From assembly GCA_024516035.1 (NCBI GenBank), contig CM044957.1, forward strand, positions 24,493,928 to 24,557,927: DNA of 64,000 bases, written 5' to 3'. The position numbers were made by a program, and so were the translations under genes. This DNA is from Bactericera cockerelli (Eukaryota > Arthropoda > Insecta > Hemiptera > Triozidae). Below, in pieces: positions 55,880 to 64,000 of the stretch; the first letter of the stretch is position 1, and each line of letters begins with the position of its first letter. The notes beneath the pieces are model-generated. The model saw only the letters and a list, made by a program, of their open reading frames with translations, did no database searches and was not told the origin of the DNA.

Positions 55880-57707
55880 TATCAAAGAGAAATATGGCGG
55901 ATTTGTATTTTTGTTTGTGTGTCAAAATTGTTTACACCAAATGGTAAGAGATAGCAAAAAAATTAGGATGACCCCAAATGACTTTTTTGTAGGTACGTTT
56001 CCAGAAAATGCCAAAAGTCCAAAATTCCAAACCGACGCGACGTACCGTTCTCGAAATATTAGCCAGATTGGGCGAATCTACGACATTTTTTTTCAGACTT
56101 TTCATGTTTTAGAACAGAGTTCGCCACGAAAGTTGAAATTTATGGCAAGAAGACCTTTATTCGTTATTGTAGAAACAGTCGAAGAACACACAGGCTTTCA
56201 TTTGAGCCCTTTAACGACATATATTCTAAGAAATCATTACCGAAATTTATACCAGTTTGTTGCATTTCCAATGTATGTGCGTGTGTGTGTGTGTTTTTTC
56301 GAGTGTGTGCGTGTTTGAGTGCGCGCGTGTGTGTGTTGTGTGTGTGTGTGTGTGTGTGGTGGTTTGTGTGTGTCGCGCGTGTGTGTGTGATGGCTTGGCG
56401 AAGCTGGTGTAGCCCACTAGTTATATATAAATGAATAAAAACAGACCCTTCTTTACAGAATAATTATTATAATCGTATAACTTTTAACTTAACTGTTGTT
56501 CCAAGATTTGGTCACTAACTTCGTCACTGGTTGACATTTTCGTTTAAAAAAATGTTAAAAATAAATGTAAGAATAGTAAACAAAAAAATTCACATGTTTA
56601 TGAAAAATTCAGATTATGTTTCATGCTTTTTAATTTATTTTAAAAATATTGATAAAAAATGAAGTAACACCAGAAGTAGGTATTCAAAAATATTTTGAAA
56701 ATAATAAAAACTAACGAATGATCTGCTCTTGTTCTAACGCTTCGAATTTTACTCAGATACTGACAGCTGATAAGCACTGAGTATAATAAGGTACGCTGAG
56801 AAGGGAGTGATCACGAGAGCTCAGCAGTGATAATAATAGAATAGATAATAGAACGCCGACTTACGCCACTATCAATGAAAGGTGTATTATACAGGCACGA
56901 TATCCTGATCTCTCCCCTCATGAAAAAACATTAGCACTGGAGGCCCCAGGGGAACTTTATTAAGTATGTACCGCTAAGAAAACGAATGGGATGAAGCCAC
57001 TGACTGAGAAACATATAACATAGAGGGAACCCGATGTTTCAAAATTTACGTCCAAGAGGGACCATCAGCTGATTTCGAATTCAGTGCCGGATCTGTAGTA
57101 ATTTTTCTCTCGCGAAGGAGTGGGTACCTAACTCTTCTAAAATAATATTTTTACTTTTTAGATACTTACCTACCTATTAGTTATTTTTGTCTTTGCTCCC
57201 TCTTTTACTTTCCTTATTTTCTACTTATTATCCAGTCGCTAATATAAAATTTGGTAGGTATAGACCTGAAAATTAAGGATGTTTAGTTATCCGCAGGTGC
57301 ATGAGGTAAACAAACAATTGAAATAAATTGAACCAATCAGAGGCCAGGATTAGTTGAAAGAGGGACCATCAGCCGTTCAAAGTTGGACGCACAATTTTGT
57401 TCAATTCGAGATAGGTAATCCCTCTATGTTGTATGATCTCAGTGGATGAAGCAGTCTTTATGATGTGATTCTGTCATTAGGTACCTACTCCTATCCTAGT
57501 CTGAACTGTTATGTCAACTCAGGAGGATTCAGTCATTCAGATTTTGTATTTCAAGTCCTGAATTATTCATCAGTTCCGGGGTTTTACCCTCAACTCGCTG
57601 GGAATCACACCAGCTACCTACCATAACCTCACCTAGCCTGAGTTGGCCCCGAAATAGCAACCTGACGTGTTCTTTACTTAGGAAGTGACAGATTTTTCTA
57701 TTATTCC
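55880..57707. other. Repeat debris and microsatellite, no gene
   Basis: A GT microsatellite spans about 56276-56385. A 135-codon open frame at 55911-56318 runs into it and resembles no protein I know. At 57570-57660, minus strand, the shared SINE body (CAGGCTAGGTGAGGTTA, GAGGGTAAAACCCC) occurs without a head. Confidence 0.5.
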
Positions 57708-57863
57708 GTTCCGGTAGCTCAGTGGTCAAGGTGTCGGTCTGGTAATCCACAGGTCACGGGTTCAAAACCCAGCTGGGGCATGATAAGTTATCCTCCCATT
57801 TGATATTTTGACCACATCGTAATGCGTTGTCGGGCAGTATAAATAAGGTGATATCTATTATTA
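57708..57863 (+). repeat. tRNA-derived SINE (family A)
   Basis: Head TTCCGGTAGCTCAGTGGTCA, B-box region GGGTTCAAAACCCAGCTGGG, body TATCCTCCCATTTG and tail GGGCAGTATAAATAAGG. Confidence 0.85.
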
Positions 57864-58433
57864 CTATCTTTATGAGAGTTTTTTCAAGAAAATTTCCCGT
57901 GCTGCATCCTTTATTAGAACTATTACACCCACACTTAAGTACGGTACACCTAACAGAAATTAAAAGTATCCCTCTCATTAAAACTGCATATATTATAAGC
58001 GATGTTAGCAAGGCGAATAGTTTGTAAAATATAAATACAGCAATGAGTATTATTTAAGTAATTGAATTCCCCATTAGTTTTATTAATAGCCTGTTTGATA
58101 CCTATTTGAATAAAAAAATCCTACTTTTAACTAGACATAGCGTCTGGTTCAAGACCATAACTTTGGTCCCTGTGAAATGGCGCAGCTACCTACAAGTTAT
58201 AGGTAATCGCCCTAAATAGTTAGAAGTTATTTCTTATCAAATTGATAATAAGACTGAACGTTCTTTACCTATAAGTATACAACTATACACATATGTACAC
58301 ACTATGTGTGTATACAGTTATACACATAGCCTGTATAATTTTTCAGGAAAGCAACAATAAAAGTTCTCATTTAGAAACCTTCATATTTTTAGACAAGAAA
58401 TTTGTACAGTAAAAATTTCCTCTTCCAAAAGAA

Positions 58434-59128
58434 AAACACTGCCAATTATGGACACACTACTTCTTCGGGATTGTTTCACATTGTATAGGTACACGTGCCA
58501 ATTTTGAGATTTTATACCAAATTACTTGTATCTCCAAAACGACGGAACCGATTCTCTTCAAATTTGTTTTATATGGTAGAATACCGTTTTTTCTACATTC
58601 TAGATTCTACAACAAAAAAAAATCTGTAGGTATCGGCAAGTCGTGGTCCTTTTTTTTTGTCCAAAAATTCGGATTTCTTGTAAAAATTGTAAAAAATTAA
58701 AAAAAATATATATATAAATAGCCTATGTAAAACAATAATACCCGTATACATACAAAATTTCATCAAAATCGGGTGTACCGTTCAAGAGATATAAGCGTTT
58801 AAGTAAAAAATTCAGGCGCATGGTCTCTTTCACCCAGAACCGCTAGTACGAATTTGATGAATTTAAAATGGGACCATCTACAGAACGTCTCCTATATGTG
58901 TGCAAAATTTCATCAAAATCCATTGAGTAGTTTCCGAGATTTCCGCGTTACGTTACAAAGAATAATTTTTAACAGACCGACACAAAACCAAAGTTGCTCA
59001 GGAGGTTATGAAACGTCCAGAAATATGAAAAAAATTGAAATCGTAGCAAAAAAATATTTTATTTTTTTTACAAAAACGAACACAATACTTCCGATTTCTA
59101 ATATTAGAAATTTCTCTGAAGTAAAATG
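58434..59128 (+). repeat. Dispersed repeat R1, full-length reference copy
   Basis: The flanks CTCTTCCAAAAGAAAAA and AAATGACTTGC are found joined without R1 at about 60713-60735, so this copy's borders are defined: 5' CACTGCC and 3' about GAAGTA after the CTAATATTAG hairpin. Confidence 0.85.
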
Positions 59129-59188
59129 ACTTGCCCAGTTTGGTTCATTTTATTTCCGTTGCATCCACATTCATTTTAGGCCGTTGCT

Positions 59189-59959
59189 AGAAGCCCGCCG
59201 ATTGAAACTGAGGTTGACCGCTACGCAGCGTTCGTGTAGCATCCTCTCAAAGTTTGAAGCTTCCTAATATGAGTATTGGCAGCTGAATGGTTAGTTGGTT
59301 GGGAGCGCTTCCAAAGCCGAACACGGTTGCTTTTATTTTTTTGGATGTCAGCCGAACAGTTCCATTATTCGCGGAATTACTATTTATTTTTCAGTCTAAA
59401 TGTTGTGTTTCGTTAGCCAGCTATGATAGCTTGGGTGAGGGGCTTAGGTTAGGTTGAAATTAGTGCAGGGTTAGACCGGGTCGCTGCGCGACCCGGCCTA
59501 ACCACCTGCACTAATTTCAACCTAACCTAAGCCCCTCACCCAACCATCCTACCCAACAAACTGAAGTCAGTGATCTATCGTGCAATTTCACCTCGTTAAC
59601 TTTACCTAACCCTACCTTTGCCCATTAAGTCTCATAAAAATAATTATTATTTTAGTTTAAAAATTATAATAATAATAAAAGAAAAAATCATTAATAAAAA
59701 AAATGTTACATCAGTTTAAAAAATTTAAAAAAAAAATTGACGAGAGCATGATTTGAAGACATACCCTCAACACGCGCGTCATAAGCGACATGCTTACATC
59801 GCATCGCTACCCAACAGTTGAGAACGAGTGTCAAAATAAGTATTACATAAGCATGAGCAAAATTCCGCGAATAATGAAACTGTTCGGCTGACATCCTTGA
59901 TAAGGATGCTACACGAACGCTGCGTAGCGGTCAACCTCAGTTTCAATCGGCGGGCTTCT
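59189..59959. mobile_element. Nested fold-back element with three inverted-repeat tiers
   Basis: Outer arms 59189-59246 and 59903-59959 (GAAGCCCGCCGATTGAAACT and its reverse). Middle arms 59343-59378 and 59861-59896 (GTCAGCCGAACAGTTCC...). An inner palindrome at 59431-59543 is centred on GGGTCGCTGCGCGACCC. The left side carries about 96 extra bases between outer and middle arms. The stem contains TTAGGTTAGGTT, but only two and a half units. Confidence 0.9.
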
Positions 59960-60017
59960 AAGTCGTATTTTTCTTTCTAACTAAAAAAAAAATTCCTGGT
60001 TAGGTTTTTTCCAAATA

Positions 60018-60567
60018 CAGTAGAAATCGTTTATAACGACACCGTTTATAACGAACAATCGGCTATAGCAAACAAAATCTCCGGTCCCTTGGAGACTTAT
60101 GGAAAATTAACATTGGTATCGTTTATAACAAACATCGGCTATTAGGAACAATATCGGCTTTAGCGAACAAATTCTCAAGTCCCGTGGCTACTTTCTATCG
60201 GTTATAACGTACAAAATTCATTTTGATGCTCTGTGAGTAAAACAGAAAACATGTTTAGTTATGCAGATTTTTGTCAAGGAGTAGATGAGTGACCTGTTTA
60301 ATATAGATCATTTTTTTAGGAACTTTAAAGTTAGTTTTGTTTCAGATTTTGAATTAGTGGATTATGAATGTACCTACATTCATACATAATTGTACATTTT
60401 TCATGTCTTACGAAGTTCCCTTATAACGTACATTGTTCTCTATAAGCGATACATATCGGATATAGTGAACTTGTTCCTTATAGCCGATATATCCGTTATA
60501 GTGAAAATCGGCTATAAGGAACAAATCTGTCCGGTCGCTTGAAGTTCGTTATAAACGATTTCTACTG
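60018..60567. mobile_element. Pogo/Tigger-like MITE, about 550 bp
   Basis: Ends CAGTAGAAATCGTTTATAAC and, from the right, CAGTAGAAATCGTTTATAAC again as inverted repeats, each next to TA (60016-60017 and 60568-60569). The interior consists largely of degenerate CGGTTATAACGAACAA-like repeats in both orientations. No transposase frame. Confidence 0.9.
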
Positions 60568-60970
60568 TATTTCCATTTTATTCCAAGGTCATTCGTAAAA
60601 GAAAAATGCGTTTGGTTACTTTTAAAGATAAACAATGGACTTAACCTATAAAAGAACTGGAAGCAAGCATTTTCTACTTCCACTTTGGTTAACTTTGGAA
60701 GTGGAAATTTTTCCTCTTCCAAAAGAAAAATGACTTGCTTCCAGTTTGGTTCATTTTATTCCCGTTTGGTTAGAAAGAAAAATACGGCACTAGACACTTC
60801 GTTCATTTTATTTGGTTAGAAAGAAAAATACGGCTCTTGATTCCACTTTGGTTAGAAAGAAAAATACGGCTATATTGGCAAATTTCTTGCAACAAGGCAT
60901 GGTAGCGGGAAAATTTCAAATGTACAACATTGTTATTGATAGTACTAGTATTAGTAGTGATTACTGATGA
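60568..60970. repeat. Direct repeats and R1 empty site
   Basis: GGTTAGAAAGAAAAATACGG occurs at about 60767, 60812 and 60850. At 60713-60735 the R1 insertion site of 58434 appears unoccupied. Inverted fragments of the same words occur near 59965. Confidence 0.7.
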
Positions 60971-60987
60971 TGAGTTTCATGTTTCAT

Positions 60988-61140
60988 GCCTGTGTCGACG
61001 GCGCGTCGAATGCACCGGTTCAAACTGGGCTGGGTGAGGTCAATGTAGCTAGCAGGTCTGTAAATTTTCTGCAAATGGAGGGTAACACCCATGTCTTGAG
61101 AAGACCATTGTAGTTGAAAGGGACGTAAATCACAAGTTAA
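60988..61140 (+). repeat. 5S-headed SINE, internally deleted
   Basis: Starts GCCTGTGTCGACGGCGCGTC and TGCACCGGTTC (5S-like), then jumps to the body CTGGGTGAGGTCAATGTAGC and GGAGGGTAACACCC. Confidence 0.7.
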
Positions 61141-61152
61141 TGATAAGTGTCA

Positions 61153-61320
61153 TGCCAGCGTCAATGGCTTGTCAAATGTATCAGTTCTAATTGGATCACC
61201 AAAGTTAAGCAATGCCCAGTGATGTGAAGACTTTGTGATGCTGGCATTCCGGCCGAAATCCAGGCTGGGTGAGGTTAATGTACGTAGCAGATTGTGAGTT
61301 TCCTGTGAATGGAGAGTAAG
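61153..61320 (+). repeat. 5S-rRNA-headed SINE
   Basis: 5S-like words GCCAGCGTCAATGGC, GGATCACCAAAGTTAAGCAA and AGTGATGTGAAGACTTTGTG, then body CCAGGCTGGGTGAGGTTAAT. Body and order match 35122-35372. Confidence 0.8.
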
Positions 61321-61447
61321 GGCGGAATTAATAGATAACATCAATAACTTAAGTCGTTGGTTACTGTCGATTTTCCCTATCTTACACAGTACGCAATCCG
61401 TGACATAGCGCCACAGAGGTATTACAAAAACGTCTATTAATTCCGCC
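61321..61447. mobile_element. Small MITE with 15-bp inverted ends
   Basis: GGCGGAATTAATAGA at the left and TCTATTAATTCCGCC at the right are exact inverted repeats 97 bases apart. Diverged relatives of its interior (CCACAGAGGTATTACAAAAA) occur twice in TSEN2 intron 1 (62450-62530, 62580-62730). Confidence 0.75.
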
Positions 61448-61508
61448 TAAAACTCCTGTTGTATGTGACCATGCAGTTGAAAAACAATATTACACCCTAA
61501 CAAAACAA

Positions 61509-61625
61509 ACAAAAAATGATAAGTGTCATACCTACATGGTCATTGGTCAATGGTGTGTTGAATGCTCTGGTTTTTGTTAGACCACCAAAGTTAAGTAAAG
61601 TCCAGTGAAGTGAATTTATTTTGTA
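61509..61625 (+). repeat. 5S-headed SINE fragment
   Basis: GGTCAATGGTGTGTTGAATG, GACCACCAAAGTTAAGTAAA and GTCCAGTGAAGTGAA follow the 5S-derived head, without the body. Confidence 0.6.
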
Positions 61626-61811
61626 GTTGAGATTTCTATAAAAAAATTAGTTGATTATTTGTTAAACTTGTGCCAAGTTTTTCAAGCTGCAACACAAGTC
61701 GTGTGTGTAGTTATGATATTAGAGAATTATGTTGAACTACACAATATTATAGACACCTTCAAAGATTACAAAGAAAATTCAAATGTGATCTGCTCCTTAT
61801 TTTAAGTTTCA

Positions 61812-61991
61812 ATGATTCATCTACAAGAACCCCAACTCAAAGTGAAACAATATCTTTTAGAGAGAATCAAAGAAATTAATTTACCTATTCCGATTCCTAA
61901 CTCATTACCATGTATACAATTCTCAGGATTATTTGTTGGAACTGCTGTAATAATAGAAAACAAGGATGATGCTGCTATTCTTTTGAATGAA
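61812..61991 (+). CDS. TSEN2: TSEN2 exon 1 (coding)
   Basis: ATG to GAA, donor GTAAGA. It encodes MIHLQEPQLKVKQYLLER through NKDDAAILLNE. No nearer upstream in-frame ATG was chosen because stops precede it. Confidence 0.85.
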
Positions 61992-63398
61992 GTAAGAGAA
62001 CTCAATATTCGTAATAAGTTACCTGCAGACTACAGCTTTAGGTTAAGTTGATTGTGTATCAGCTCAATTATTATTCACTCAATTCAATTTTATTTACTTA
62101 ATAATTCTTGGAGAAGGTTAAATCTTATTTTATGGATATACTGGCTGTTAGCATACTTAGCAACAGTACTAGATTAAAGTAACACAATACTTACACACTA
62201 ACATATTATACTTAAACACAGAACTGAAGAGTGTCAGAGTAATGCACTCAAGAGACTGAAGTATTAAAATATGTATGGAGAGAACAAGGAAATATTTTTT
62301 GTTGGGACACTGGTTACTGTCCTATGGAGTTGAAGGTCTTTCTCAAAGAAAATGCTAGGGCATAGCTGTACTGGTGATAATAACTTAGGAAAGATAATAA
62401 TTTAATAGACATTAATGCTTAGCAGTGGTTTACTCCATCTAAGACAGTACTCAATCCAAGACTTAGTGCCACAAAGGTATTACAAAAAATATAAATTAAA
62501 AAAACTAAAGTCTATTAATTTCACACTGAGTTCTTAAGTCATAACTTTGAACTAGTTTTTCTAATCCAAGGGCAAAATTAAAACAATTTTTTGTAATACC
62601 TCTGTGTCACAATGTCTTGATTTGCATACTGTCTTATATGAGGAAAACTAGTGCTAAGTCATGACTTAAGAACTTGATTTTGTCTATTAGTTTCCTCCAC
62701 AGAGGTATTACAAAAATGCTCATTAATTCTGCTCTGATTTTTTCAGGGTTCATTTGGTAAAAAAGCTTGGCCTGCATTTGAATTTGAGAAACAGTCTATT
62801 ATTAGAAAACGTCAATGGATTAGAAGACTGGAATGGCAATCTAAGAGCCTGAAATATGACAAAATTGAACTGCCAGTCAGTGAAAATATACTTTCTCAAA
62901 AGAATAGTGATGATTTACAACAGGGAAAACTGATTTTGTCTCTAAATGAAACACATGTTTCTAGTTGTAATGATAATATCGAAACATTGCGTGAACCAGA
63001 AAAAAATTCTAGAACATTGGATAATATTATTTCACTCACAGAAGATGCTCTGAATGAAAAAGAAGCCACCAATGTTATTGTAATCAATGATTCAGATGAT
63101 GAATATGTTGATAGCAAGAAATTTGTCAGTAAACTCAATCCTAAAGTTTGCACAGAGTTAAAGTCAACTGTCCCAGAACCATTATATCTCACATTAGAAG
63201 AATCATTTTTCCTCAGTTTTGCTTTATATTGTTTAACAGTCACACATATGTGTACCTCTAAAGTTCTAAATGTTGATGAACTATGGAAATTTTTCATCAG
63301 TGTTGATTGTAATTTCATAGAAAAGTATGTCACTTATCATTACTTTAGAAGTAAAGGATGGATTGTGAAATCAGGATTAAATTATGGCTGTGATTTTG
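61812..63398 (+). CDS. TSEN2: tRNA-splicing endonuclease subunit TSEN2/Sen2 (5' part; continues past window)
   Basis: The subunit that cleaves pre-tRNA at the 5' splice site within the nuclear TSEN complex. Exon 1 (60 residues) and exon 2 (217 complete codons plus one base) join in phase 0. The join gives AAILLNEGSFGKKAWPAFEF, matching the N-terminal region of the family. Exon 2 has the linker RKRQWIRRLEWQ, an acidic low-complexity stretch with INDSDDEYVD, then the start of the nuclease domain: LTLEESFFLSFALYCL, ELWKFFISV and TYHYFRSKGWIVKSGLNYG. The catalytic Tyr/His/Lys segment follows this in the family and lies beyond the window. The first exon's donor is GTAAGA at 61992; reading on would add about 20 spurious residues. 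Confidence 0.93.
62747..63398 (+). CDS. TSEN2: TSEN2 exon 2
   Basis: Acceptor GATTTTTTCAG, donor TTTG then GTAAGG, phase 1 out. It contains the YHYFRSKGW motif characteristic of the Sen2 subunit. Confidence 0.95.
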
Positions 63399-63540
63399 GT
63401 AAGGAAATATAATTATTAAGATTAATTAGCTGGAGACATAGGAACAAAATCAATCTGAAAATTCTGCATATAACCCTATGATATATAAGTTTATATCTTT
63501 TTCAATTATTTATGCATATAATACTTCTATGAGGTGAATT

Positions 63541-63624
63541 AAGTTGGCCGAGCCCACTAAGAATTCTTGTTTATACCCTTACTGTTCTCCAGATATTTGA
63601 CTTTTTTGTGGGCTGGGCCAACTT
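63541..63624. repeat. Short hairpin-type inverted repeat in TSEN2 intron 2
   Basis: AAGTTGGCCGAGCCCAC and GTGGGCTGGGCCAACTT are near-perfect inverted 17-mers 50 bases apart. A CAGGGGGAATTTCAG word follows. Probably a small MITE remnant. Confidence 0.6.
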
Positions 63625-64000
63625 AAGGACAGACCAACCCAGGGGGAATTTCAGATTTTTCTTTCAATAAATGGATAGTGTGTCATTTGAACAGGTTTTT
63701 AACATTAATTTTTTTGTTTGTCCCCAAACCATTCACAACATAAGTCTTAAGTTTGGGTGCCAGCCCAGCCTAAGTAACTTTTCCAACTTTTAAAAATGCC
63801 AATAAATAGATCATTGTTTGTAGGGCTTGTGCTCCTACCATTCTCAAGCCATTGAGAAAAAATAAAAAAATACAAGAAAGCATTGTGTGATTAAATTTGT
63901 ATGCACCTACAAATATTCCTGAAAAAGGAACATCAATATTGAAAGAGTGTGCATTCAGAGACTTTAATTTTTTGTTGTTGTTGAAATAATTCGAGTGGAA

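Noticed and set aside
55911..56318. A 135-codon gene
   Set aside because: No similarity, repeat context, and the C-terminal part is translated GT microsatellite.
59440..59530. Telomere or interstitial telomeric repeat (TTAGG)
   Set aside because: Only about two and a half units occur, in each arm of a transposon-like palindrome; the CCTAACCC words in the 10.5-kb array are also not tandem pentamers.

Overview
This is a window of an AT-rich animal nuclear genome, most likely an insect. The genes have introns of roughly 100 to 3,000 bases with canonical splice signals. They include an odd-skipped family zinc-finger gene and a trehalose-transporter-like sugar carrier, and the spaces between and within genes are filled with SINEs, MITEs and minisatellites. 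I cannot fix the order from sequence alone. There is no bacterial-style operon, CRISPR array or rRNA operon.

Layout, left to right. 1-12 kb is gene-poor: dispersed repeats, a SINE, a retroelement-derived coding fragment (about 8.2 kb) and a structured repeat at 10.3-11.0 kb. 12.3-12.9 kb holds a minus-strand coding exon of an odd-skipped/bowl/sob-type gene whose N-terminal and zinc-finger parts lie in different frames. 13-23 kb is again repeats: MITEs, a 35-bp minisatellite and a hAT MITE. 23.5-25.5 kb has the first and last coding exons of a Di-Ras small GTPase, with the exon between them not present. 26-36 kb is repeats, including a ~295-bp-arm hairpin at 27.9-28.5 kb. 36.5-38.1 kb is an intronless pyruvate-kinase-like sequence that has lost catalytic residues and carries a frame break. 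39.4-44.5 kb is a complete eight-exon gene for the branched-chain 2-oxoacid dehydrogenase E1 beta subunit. Convergent to it, 46.0-54.6 kb on the minus strand is a sugar transporter (MFS/Tret1-like), eight exons recovered with all phases consistent and the extreme 5' end missing. 54.9-61.7 kb is a stack of DNA-transposon derivatives and 5S-rRNA-headed SINEs. 61.8 kb to the end is the 5' part of the tRNA-splicing endonuclease subunit TSEN2 gene, cut by the window edge.

The genes do not form a pathway; this looks like ordinary chance neighbourhood. The most striking pattern concerns splice donors. Four 5' splice sites in two adjacent genes are duplicated: two seed minisatellites (15 and about 60 copies, each copy carrying a donor-like exon end), one lies in a 70-bp tandem duplication, and one (a GC donor) is duplicated as the target site of a SINE. 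Other notable items are tRNA-headed and 5S-headed SINEs sharing a central domain, a ~100-residue N-glycosylation-rich loop in the transporter, and a paralogous empty site that defines the ends of a common dispersed element.
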